Positions 42,029 to 49,395 of a stretch of DNA of 52,412 nt are shown in pieces (within the stretch, counting starts at the first letter, position 1; each line of letters opens with the position of its first letter). The stretch comes from a bacterium (GTDB lineage Bacteria > Myxococcota_A > Bradymonadia > Bradymonadales > Bradymonadaceae). A program made the translations under genes and the position numbers. Under the pieces are notes generated by a model, which was not told the DNA's origin, did no database searches, and saw only the letters and a program-made list of their open reading frames with translations. The stretch is from assembly GCA_030427705.1 (NCBI GenBank), contig JAUIBR010000048.1, positions 1-52,412 on the forward strand, written 5' to 3'.

Positions 42029-42523
42029 TCAGGCGTTCACCACCAAGTGGCCGCGCGGTCTTCCGACACAGGCCAAACACAATCCATCGCTAATCTCGTC
42101 GTCATCCAAGCAGATGCCGTCAGGGTCTTCGTACTCGACCTCTCCCGACACAATGTCGAGCATGCACGCCGCGCAACCGCCCGCTGCGCACGAAAACAAC
42201 AAGTCGACTCCAGCTTCCAGCCCAAGCTCCAAGATCGTCGCTTCGGGATCAGAGACAGTCAGGACGACACCTGACTCAGCAAACTCCAGCACTGCGACGA
42301 CGTCCTCAACGGGGGCTGTCGTCGTGTACTCAATCTCGACTTCGACGGTCGTTCCATCGGACGTCTCGTACCGAAAGCTGCGACACTCGCGATGACTGCG
42401 AGTGCGTTCCGAACGAACTGCCCGTACAAAATCGACGGCGTCCTGTTGTATGGTGCTTGCTGCCACTCGCAGTCGCGATGGCAGCAGTTTACGTACACGC
42501 AAGGCGTGCTCCTTGTTTTCCAT
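42029..42523 (-). CDS. Plant-type [2Fe-2S] ferredoxin domain protein
   Basis: The product has about 164 residues. The C-terminal half is a plant-type ferredoxin: C-x4-C-x2-C in LLFSCAAGGCAACMLD and a fourth Cys in DGLCLACVGRP. The N-terminal 80 residues are Arg-rich then beta-type, with no flavin or NAD-binding reductase motif, so it probably serves as an electron carrier only. It lies immediately upstream of the diiron gene on the same strand, and the pair likely makes a monooxygenase. ATG 42523 is preceded in frame by GTG 42526; there is no clear ribosome binding site. The palindrome at 42531 overlaps its promoter or leader. Confidence 0.85.
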   Translation of the reverse strand: MENKEHALRVRKLLPSRLRVAASTIQQDAVDFVRAVRSERTRSHRECRSFRYETSDGTTVEVEIEYTTTAPVEDVVAVLEFAESGVVLTVSDPEATILELGLEAGVDLLFSCAAGGCAACMLDIVSGEVEYEDPDGICLDDDEISDGLCLACVGRPRGHLVVNA

Positions 42524-42530
42524 CACTTGG

Positions 42531-42545
42531 TGGAATAATATTCCA
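42531..42545. promoter_or_regulatory. Palindromic operator between ferredoxin and TetR genes
   Basis: TGGAATA-A-TATTCCA is a perfect inverted repeat with 7-bp arms. A related half-site, TTGGAAATATTCAA, lies at 42554-42567. The pair occupies most of the 53-bp gap between divergent genes, where a TetR dimer would repress both directions. Confidence 0.65.
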
Positions 42546-42579
42546 TCATCTGTTGGAAATATTCAAGATTCAGATTTCT

Positions 42580-43218
42580 ATGCGTCAAAAAGCAGTTCGT
42601 GCAAACGGGTTAGCAACCCAAGACAAGATATTGAATTCAGCCACGCTGATGTTTGCGACAAGCGGGTATGAGGCGACTTCGCTGCGCCAGATCGCGGCGT
42701 CCGCGGGGGTGGATATCGCCACGCTGAAATACCATTTCCAGGACAAACCCACGTTGTTTGGGGAGGTCTATAAGGGCGGGCACACGGAGTTCATGTCGAC
42801 CGTCGAGCCGATACTGGAGGACCTTGATAAGGTCGCAACCAAAGAAGACATGGCCGTGCTGATCGATGATTTTGTCACAAAGATGCATGACTTCATCGAA
42901 GGCAACCTGCCCTTCGTCCGTCTCACTCTGTATCGAATGCTGGAAGACTCCGCAGACATCATCAGTATCGAAGAAGAACTTCAAGCCATCGCCATCTCTC
43001 GCCTCGACCAGAAGTTCCGCGGTCTCGTTGATCGTGGTGTTGTCCACGACATCGATACACGAGCGCTTGTCGTGTTCCTCGTCGCGTCGTTTTCCACGTG
43101 GCATGTGACGGGACGCGTCAAAGCAAACTGGTTAGGAAGCCCCGGTTTGGATTCGGAAGCAGGACGGGCGCGCAGCGAATCGTTCTTCGTCGACCTCCTC
43201 GAAAATTACCTTCTGTAA
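42580..43218 (+). CDS. TetR/AcrR-family transcriptional regulator
   Basis: ATG 42580 gives 212 residues; the longer in-frame start at 42457 would overlap the divergent ferredoxin gene and add unrelated sequence. The N-terminal TetR DNA-binding domain is ILNSATLMFATSGYEATSLR then QIAASAGVDIATLKYHFQ (helix-turn-helix). The ligand-binding half is all helical with no recognisable ligand motif. It is divergent from the ferredoxin and diiron genes over a palindrome, so it probably represses them until their substrate is present. Confidence 0.9.
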   Translation: MRQKAVRANGLATQDKILNSATLMFATSGYEATSLRQIAASAGVDIATLKYHFQDKPTLFGEVYKGGHTEFMSTVEPILEDLDKVATKEDMAVLIDDFVTKMHDFIEGNLPFVRLTLYRMLEDSADIISIEEELQAIAISRLDQKFRGLVDRGVVHDIDTRALVVFLVASFSTWHVTGRVKANWLGSPGLDSEAGRARSESFFVDLLENYLL

Positions 43219-43279
43219 TCTGCGTTTGAAGCGGGGTTCGGCGTAGCGACAAAATCCCCATTCGTGGTATCCCAGTGCC

Positions 43280-45595
43280 ATGGCAAAGCAGGTTAAACGG
43301 GTCCAAGTCGTCGTCGACCAGAGAGACGACCTGGCATATGCGCAAGTACTCGATGACACCGACATCGCATGCGTCGGAGCGAACGTCGACGAGGCGGTCG
43401 AAAACATCACCAAACTTCTAGAGCAAGTGCTCCGCAGAGACCCCACGCGCTTCGAAGACCCAAAGTCCGATTTTGTGGTCCGTCACATCAAGCTGCAGGT
43501 CCCCACGTCACGACTTGGGCGGCTTCTAAATCTCGATCTTCAGCTTTTCGCGGTGTGCACACAGGACGAAGAAGACGGCATGTACGATATCTACCTGCCG
43601 CAGTTAGACATGAGCTTCCCACTTCAAGCCATCGACGATCTCGAAACGGTCTGTGGCGAAGTGATCCGCGACCGCTACCCGCTCAACATGCGATTGCACT
43701 ACTTACGCGACTGCATGGTACCGCTGACTCGAGAGGTCAACGGCGAGCGAGTACCCCGCATGTCGTCTCAGATTCTGGACGTACGATTCCGCGCCGAAAC
43801 CAGCGAAATGGCCGAAGAGATGGAGGCACTGACCACCCTCTCATCTGTCGGTGAATCCCTGAACATACGGCTGTCGAAGCGCGACGCTGCTCGCGCCTTC
43901 GAACGTCGGGCCGAGGTTGAAACGCTCCTGGATTATCTGGCCGAAACGGCAGAACGCTCAGTGCTTGTTACAGGGCCGGCTGGGGTCGGAAAGACCGCAG
44001 TTGTCTACGAAGCTGTTGGACGAATCATTAAGAATGACGGCCCTGAGCAACTGCACGGCGTGCCCGTCTGGCAGATCTCCGGTGGTCGGCTGATGGCAGG
44101 AATGCGATTCCTTGGCCAGTGGCAAGAGCGGGTCTTGGCCCTCATCGAAGAGGTCAAACAGACAGGCGCCATTCTGTTTGCCGAGAATCTCATCGAGCTA
44201 CTTGAGACGTCAGGAACCGAGCAACACACCCAGGGAATCCCAGGCCTCCTATTGCCACACATGTTGGCCGGAGACCTGGTTCTGATTACCGAGGCACGAC
44301 CTGAGCAGCTCGCTCGGGCTGAGCAGAGCCACCCTAGTTTCCTACGGGCCCTGCGGAATCTGCCGATCGAGCCCATGTCTCCGGGAACCACAGACAAAGT
44401 CTTGGATCGTGTTTCGTTCCGACTTGGACGCCAATTCGGCGTTCGGCTGTCCCCACAGACACGCGACCGAATATTGGAGCTGGTTGGCAGATTCAAAGGC
44501 TCCGCGGCATTGCCCGGGCCGGCAGTAGAACTGGCCGAACGCATGGCACGGACACATGGGCATAAAGGTGTTCATGCCGAGGGTGCCGAGCGGCCTGAGC
44601 TTCAGCCTGAACACGCCTTGGAAGCGTACGCGTCGTTCACTGGACTTCCTGTCAATCTGCTCGACCCCGCCAAGGATTTCGAAAAGAGCGCAGTCGTGGA
44701 CTTCTTCGGCAAGGCGATCTTCGACCAACCCGAGGGTGTTGAAGCCGTTGTCGACCTCATTACGACGATCCGCGCAGGCCTAAACTCGCCACAGCGACCC
44801 TTGGGCAGCTTCCTGTTCTTGGGACCCACTGGCGTCGGAAAAACCCAAACGGCCCTCACATTGGCGGAGTACCTGTTCGGCGACCGCAACCGCTTGGCAC
44901 GTTTCGACATGTCTGAATACCAAGACAGCTGGGCGGCTGGCCGTTTGGTTGGGCGCTACAAAGGTGAACAAGGTGAGCTCGTACGCCGCATACGTGAACA
45001 ACCGTTCCAAGTCTTATTGCTAGACGAGATCGAGAAAGCGCACTCAACCGTATTCGACTTCTTACTTCAAGTGCTAGGGGAAGGCCGACTCACCGATGGT
45101 TTGGGCCAGACCGTCTCTTTGACCAGCAGCGTGATCATTATGACCTCAAACCTTGGTGCCGGCGGACCGTCGTCATTGGGTTTTGCAGGCAAACAGGACG
45201 AAAACTCCAAGCGCAGTGTCGAGGTTGCCCACTACATGGGCGCGGTCGAGCGCTTCTTCCGGCCCGAGTTTGTGGGACGAATCGATAAGATTATACCCTT
45301 CCGCTCGCTGTCTGACCGCACGGCGCAGAAACTGGTCGAACGTGCATTGGAGCAGGCGTTCAAACGTGAGGGTCTCGTGCGACGCAATATCAAGGTGCGC
45401 GCAACCGATGACGTCATCGCGCATCTCATTCGCGTTGGTTTTGACGAGAAGTACGGTGCGCGCCCGCTGCGTCAATGTGTTGAGAACTACATCACCGCTC
45501 CGCTCGCTCAGTTTTTGGCGCTTGAGAGCGACCTGGAAGACATCGAACTCGTGTTCGATATGGTGGATGGCGTCCCCCATGTCGAGTTGGACTAG
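43280..45595 (+). CDS. ClpA/ClpC-like double AAA+ protein with a non-canonical N-domain
   Basis: The 771-residue product has two AAA+ modules. D1 has Walker A GPAGVGKT (232-239), but its Walker B reads AILFAEN (297-302), with Ala where the Asp should be. D2 is complete: Walker A GPTGVGKT (515-522), Walker B VLLLDE (582-583), sensor IIMTSN and Arg-finger region FFRPEFVGRID. SLGFAG (residues 632-637) aligns with the IGL/IGF tripeptide loop by which ClpA docks on ClpP. The first 190 residues are not the usual pair of Clp-N repeats and are unrecognised. I infer an unfoldase, possibly feeding ClpP, with an unusual substrate selector. Confidence 0.88.
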   Translation: MAKQVKRVQVVVDQRDDLAYAQVLDDTDIACVGANVDEAVENITKLLEQVLRRDPTRFEDPKSDFVVRHIKLQVPTSRLGRLLNLDLQLFAVCTQDEEDGMYDIYLPQLDMSFPLQAIDDLETVCGEVIRDRYPLNMRLHYLRDCMVPLTREVNGERVPRMSSQILDVRFRAETSEMAEEMEALTTLSSVGESLNIRLSKRDAARAFERRAEVETLLDYLAETAERSVLVTGPAGVGKTAVVYEAVGRIIKNDGPEQLHGVPVWQISGGRLMAGMRFLGQWQERVLALIEEVKQTGAILFAENLIELLETSGTEQHTQGIPGLLLPHMLAGDLVLITEARPEQLARAEQSHPSFLRALRNLPIEPMSPGTTDKVLDRVSFRLGRQFGVRLSPQTRDRILELVGRFKGSAALPGPAVELAERMARTHGHKGVHAEGAERPELQPEHALEAYASFTGLPVNLLDPAKDFEKSAVVDFFGKAIFDQPEGVEAVVDLITTIRAGLNSPQRPLGSFLFLGPTGVGKTQTALTLAEYLFGDRNRLARFDMSEYQDSWAAGRLVGRYKGEQGELVRRIREQPFQVLLLDEIEKAHSTVFDFLLQVLGEGRLTDGLGQTVSLTSSVIIMTSNLGAGGPSSLGFAGKQDENSKRSVEVAHYMGAVERFFRPEFVGRIDKIIPFRSLSDRTAQKLVERALEQAFKREGLVRRNIKVRATDDVIAHLIRVGFDEKYGARPLRQCVENYITAPLAQFLALESDLEDIELVFDMVDGVPHVELD

Positions 45596-45642
45596 AGCCA
45601 AACGTCGGGTTGATCTAAAGTGACGGCCCAGACGAGGTAATC

Positions 45643-46110
45643 TTGAGCGAACACTCTCACAACGTAGACGAGGCGATGGAGACGTTTCACAAACGTCTTC
45701 AGGACGCGGGGCTTAAGTCGACGAAGCAACGAGACATCATCGTTGAAGCGTTCTTTAGGCTCGATCGACACATCAGCGCCGATGAGCTCTTGGACGAGGT
45801 TCGCAAAGAAAAACCGACCATTGGCTACGCGACTGTCTATCGAACCCTCAAGCTTCTGGTTGAACAGGACCTCGCCGTTCCGAAGAACTTCGGCGAAGGG
45901 ATGACACGCTACGATCCTATTCATGATCAAGAGGCGGATCACGACCACCTCATCTGTGTCGATTGCCGTAAAATCATCGAGTTTAACGACGAAGCAATCG
46001 TCGCCCGACTTGCCGAAGTAGCCCAGGAATTGGGGTACTCCGTTCGGCGAAAAAAGCTCGAAATCTACGCTGAATGCCAGATTAAGAACTGCCCAAACAA
46101 GGCATCCTAA
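45643..46110 (+). CDS. fur: Fur-family metal- or peroxide-responsive repressor
   Basis: The 155-residue product has the Fur winged helix (LKSTKQRDIIVEAFFR, HISADELLDEVRKEKPTIGY, ATVYRTLKLLVEQDL) and the metal-binding C-terminal half. The DHDHLICVDCRKIIEFND segment supplies His and Cys ligands, and CQIKNC supplies a second Cys pair, so a structural zinc is likely. Sequence alone does not separate Fur from PerR or Zur. The start is TTG 45643 with GAGG upstream. It may affect the downstream mrp gene, an Fe-S carrier. Confidence 0.93.
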   Translation: MSEHSHNVDEAMETFHKRLQDAGLKSTKQRDIIVEAFFRLDRHISADELLDEVRKEKPTIGYATVYRTLKLLVEQDLAVPKNFGEGMTRYDPIHDQEADHDHLICVDCRKIIEFNDEAIVARLAEVAQELGYSVRRKKLEIYAECQIKNCPNKAS

Positions 46111-46257
46111 GAAAGCCGGAATAAACTACCGCTTTCAATCCCTGCACAACGGTGATATCGCCATCGGTGACAATGCCGAATCCGCCTGATTTTTGTTGCG
46201 ATGCGGATAGTTGACCAAAACGTATAGTATTTTCAAATAGATGTGTAAGGCCGACCT

Positions 46258-47424
46258 ATGAAAGACGATTTCTCAATCAAAGGCGACGTGATCGCCGCGC
46301 TTGAAGACGTTGTAGACCCAGCAAAAGACAAAAACGTTATCGACGCCCACATGGTCGAGTCCGTCGAGGTCTCCGCCGGTATCGTTGATTTGGTCATCAC
46401 GATTGAAAAGGGACGGGACCGCGAAGAACGTTTCGCGCTTGAGGATGCGATCGCTGATGCGGTTGAGGCGGTCGACGGCGTGCGTGAAGCGAAGGTCAAA
46501 ATGATGACCCCGCAAGCCATTGAAAAACAGCAATCTGGAGAGTCAGCAGCACCTTCGCCTGGAGCGCCTAAACCCGCCGCAGCAGCACCCGGATCGGTCC
46601 CAGCATCAGCGCCAATCGAAGGTGTCGGAAAGGTCATCGCCGTGGCATCAGGCAAAGGCGGTGTCGGTAAGTCCACCGTCGCTGTGAACCTTGCCCTCGC
46701 GCTCAAAGCACAGGGGCATCGTGTTGGCCTCTTGGATATCGATATCTACGGACCAAGTATCCCAACACTTTTGGGAATCACTGGACGCCCTCAAGTCCAA
46801 GACCGTCGAATCGTCCCGCTGCAGGCGCAGGGCCTCAGTTTGATGAGCCTGGGATTCTTGTTGGAAGACGACATGCCGGGCATCTGGCGAGGCCCGATTG
46901 TGACAGGAATCATCCGCCAGTTCCTACGAGACGTTGACTGGAGTGGACTCGACTATCTCATTGTCGACATGCCTCCAGGCACCGGAGATGCACAACTTGC
47001 ATTGGCACAGACCGTGCTTGTCGATGGAGCAGTCGTGGTTTCAACCCCGTCCGATCTGGCGCTAATCGACGCTGCGCGCGGACTTGAGATGTTTAACACC
47101 CTCAACATTGACGTGATCGGCATCGTCGAAAACATGTCAGTGTTTGTGTGTCCACATTGTGGCAATTCTTCGCATATTTTCGGCAAAGACACAGTCGATT
47201 CCGAGGCGAAACGACTCGGAACTGAAGTCTTGGGGCACATCCCTCTCGAAATGTCAGTCCGCCAAGGTGGTGATGAAGGACGCCCCGTCGTCGCCGCAGA
47301 TCCAGACGGTGACGTAACAAAAGCGTTTTTGGACATCGCAGAAGTCGTCAAACAGAAGGTCGGATCTGTCGACCAAGCTCCCGAAGAAAACAAGAAAGGT
47401 CTGTTCTCGTTCCTAAAAGGCTAG
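46258..47424 (+). CDS. mrp: Mrp/NBP35-family Fe-S cluster carrier ATPase
   Basis: This P-loop ATPase carries and delivers [4Fe-4S] clusters in the cytoplasm. The 388-residue product has an N-terminal MIP18-like domain (residues 1-85), a Pro/Ala linker (about 95-120), a deviant Walker A SGKGGVGKST (131-140), the MRP motifs DIDIYGPSIPTLLG and VDMPPGTGDAQLAL, and the cluster-binding CxxC in VENMSVFVCPHCG. The spacer from fur (46111-46257) holds a hairpin GAAAGC/GCTTTC just after the fur stop, so mrp probably has its own promoter. Confidence 0.95.
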   Translation: MKDDFSIKGDVIAALEDVVDPAKDKNVIDAHMVESVEVSAGIVDLVITIEKGRDREERFALEDAIADAVEAVDGVREAKVKMMTPQAIEKQQSGESAAPSPGAPKPAAAAPGSVPASAPIEGVGKVIAVASGKGGVGKSTVAVNLALALKAQGHRVGLLDIDIYGPSIPTLLGITGRPQVQDRRIVPLQAQGLSLMSLGFLLEDDMPGIWRGPIVTGIIRQFLRDVDWSGLDYLIVDMPPGTGDAQLALAQTVLVDGAVVVSTPSDLALIDAARGLEMFNTLNIDVIGIVENMSVFVCPHCGNSSHIFGKDTVDSEAKRLGTEVLGHIPLEMSVRQGGDEGRPVVAADPDGDVTKAFLDIAEVVKQKVGSVDQAPEENKKGLFSFLKG

Positions 47425-47460
47425 CCAGCACCGGGTTGAAATACACCCCAGTGATTTGAG

Positions 47461-47485
47461 ATACTTTCCACAATCAGGAAAGTAT
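47461..47485. promoter_or_regulatory. Inverted repeat before the RHH gene (operator and/or mrp terminator)
   Basis: ATACTTTCC and GGAAAGTAT form perfect 9-bp arms with a 7-nt loop, followed by TTTT. It lies 36 nt after the mrp stop and 20 nt before the start of a ribbon-helix-helix gene. The hairpin plus T-run could terminate mrp; the palindrome could be the autoregulatory operator of the RHH protein. Both roles are possible. Confidence 0.6.
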
Positions 47486-47505
47486 TTTAAAACAACTGTA
47501 ATATT

Positions 47506-47853
47506 ATGGCTAAGCGAGGACGACCAAAGAGCAAGACGCAGAGTGTGGTCATTTCCGTGCGCATCGACAAAGGTGTGCTCGAGGAAATCGACCGTCTGCT
47601 GGGCTTTCGTTTCCGCGCACCGATTGGGCGCGAGACGTATCTTCGGATGATTATGTTCGGAGATGAGCCACCGGTCTCCCCCACGGTCGAAATTGGTAAT
47701 CTCGTGCGATTGGACTTCCGCTTGCCGGATACGTCCGCCATCGAAATCGCAGACCGTGTCGGCGAGGGCAATCGCTCCGAGTATATTCGTCGAATTCTGA
47801 TGGGTCTCGAAGACCCTCTTTCCCCTCTTCCGTCGGAATCCGACGAAGAGTGA
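47506..47853 (+). CDS. Small protein with two ribbon-helix-helix-like units in one chain
   Basis: The 115-residue product starts with a basic arm (MAKRGRPKSKTQ). Two segments then each fit the RHH pattern of a beta strand followed by two helices: VVISVRIDKGVLEEIDRLLG with RETYLRMIMFG, and LVRLDFRLPDTSAIEIADRV with GNRSEYIRRILMG. Normal RHH proteins carry one unit and dimerise; this chain could fold as a built-in dimer. It is followed by a Ser/Glu tail. The palindrome at 47461 is a likely operator. No toxin gene follows, so a toxin-antitoxin role is not supported. Confidence 0.75.
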   Translation: MAKRGRPKSKTQSVVISVRIDKGVLEEIDRLLGFRFRAPIGRETYLRMIMFGDEPPVSPTVEIGNLVRLDFRLPDTSAIEIADRVGEGNRSEYIRRILMGLEDPLSPLPSESDEE

Positions 47854-47940
47854 TTTAATCGTTACAAGCCGCACCTTGTGCTACGATCGCACCGATCAGA
47901 CGCATCCGTCGATCAACGGTTGTATTTTGGGTAATGCCAC

Positions 47941-49395
47941 TTGAGTCGTTTCGGACGACATTTCGTTCGCATCCGCGAAATTAAGGCATTTGAACGACGC
48001 CTTCTCAAACTTCTCGTAGACCGCCCCGGATTTCTACACCAGCGGCATGAGGCGTTGTTTCGCTACGCCTTGGCCATGGCGCAGCTGCACCTATTCCGCA
48101 CCCCAGAAGGCGACGACGTCGACCTCGCCCCCCACGTCGATCGACTGCGTTTGTGGATGCTGGAGGCCATCGTTCCTCTGGTACCTGAAGTCGGCGAGCC
48201 AAACGTCGAGATGTTGCGTGAGATCGCACCGGTCCTGGCATTACGTGTCGACAAAACACGAACTGAACTCCTTGAGGCATGGTCCAGCGACTTCGGTCCC
48301 GAACACCTCGACCGAGAACTCTGCCAGAAGACGCTCGCTTTGGTCCTTGGCGGTGGTGGCGGCTCCGGCTTAGTTCACCTCGGCGTGTTCTCGTTGGTGA
48401 ACGAGTTAGGTATCGTTCCCGAGCTCATTGTCGGAAGTTCGATGGGCAGTTTGCTAGGGCTTCTGCGCGCCATCGACCGCACATACGACCCCATCAACAC
48501 CGCACTCGCCCTGCCCAAACACGTGGACTACAACACGATGTTTAAGCCGTTCACAGGCTACTCACGGTACGGGTTCCCGGGCGTGTTCCACCTGAATCTG
48601 TTGCGTGTGGCTAGCGAAATCATGGACTCGCTGGTGGGAAAAGGCGCTCCACGATTCGAAGACCTGCCGATACGTCTTGAGGTCATCGCCTGCGGCATTC
48701 GCACGGGCTTTAAGATCGACAACGAACGCTACGAGAAGGCCGCGAAAGCCAACCCCAGCATGAACCCATCGTCGATGACGCGGACACTGCGACTGTTCTT
48801 CTCGGCGGTGAAAGAGCTGTCCAAGAACCCGCGGTTTCTCAGCCAGGTCGTGTTCGGCCAAGAAGATACACGTTCATTTCCGGTGATTGAAGCAGCCGGG
48901 TTCTCATGCGCAGTGCCGGGTCTTCTGCACTACGACATCTTTCATGATGATCCCGAGACTATCGACCCACTCGATGAGCTGTTTGAGTCGCAGCGACTCC
49001 TTCGATTGTGTGACGGTGGCGTCGTGAACAACGTGCCATCGCGGGTAGCTTGGGAAAGTGTACAGGCCGGGAACATTGGGACGCGTAATGCGTTTATTCT
49101 GGCGGCAGATGCGTTCGCACCTCGACCGGCTGGGTCCAATATGATTTGGATTCCTGTGCAACAGATTGCACGCCCGGCGGTGCTCGCCAATCGGCCATAC
49201 TCGGACTATCACAAGACCTTTAGAGATACGCCAAGCCCGCTGCAGATCGTCGTGACCAGCTACTCGAAAATAAAGACCATCGTCGAGACCTCTCGCGAGC
49301 AATTGGATCCAGACGAACCATACATCCGCAAGGCACTCGAGCCGCTACCTCCGTATGGGACATGGCGCATCGGCGACGAAGCAGAAGCGAACTAA
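47941..49395 (+). CDS. Patatin-like phospholipase
   Basis: This lipid acyl hydrolase has a Ser-Asp dyad. The 484-residue product has the oxyanion glycines in LALVLGGGGGSGLVHLGVF, the nucleophile Ser in VGSSMGSLLG (GxSxG) and the Asp in LCDGGVVNNVP. An N-terminal helical segment of about 135 residues precedes the patatin domain and is not recognised. There is no signal peptide, so the protein is probably cytoplasmic or peripheral at the membrane. The start is TTG 47941, with no strong ribosome binding site. Its stop overlaps the next gene as TAATG. The 87-bp gap before it holds nothing clear. Confidence 0.9.
   Translation: MSRFGRHFVRIREIKAFERRLLKLLVDRPGFLHQRHEALFRYALAMAQLHLFRTPEGDDVDLAPHVDRLRLWMLEAIVPLVPEVGEPNVEMLREIAPVLALRVDKTRTELLEAWSSDFGPEHLDRELCQKTLALVLGGGGGSGLVHLGVFSLVNELGIVPELIVGSSMGSLLGLLRAIDRTYDPINTALALPKHVDYNTMFKPFTGYSRYGFPGVFHLNLLRVASEIMDSLVGKGAPRFEDLPIRLEVIACGIRTGFKIDNERYEKAAKANPSMNPSSMTRTLRLFFSAVKELSKNPRFLSQVVFGQEDTRSFPVIEAAGFSCAVPGLLHYDIFHDDPETIDPLDELFESQRLLRLCDGGVVNNVPSRVAWESVQAGNIGTRNAFILAADAFAPRPAGSNMIWIPVQQIARPAVLANRPYSDYHKTFRDTPSPLQIVVTSYSKIKTIVETSREQLDPDEPYIRKALEPLPPYGTWRIGDEAEAN

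Noticed and set aside
47506-47853. Antitoxin of a toxin-antitoxin pair
   Set aside because: Both neighbours are well-identified genes (mrp and a patatin with its own N-terminal domain); no small toxin frame is present.
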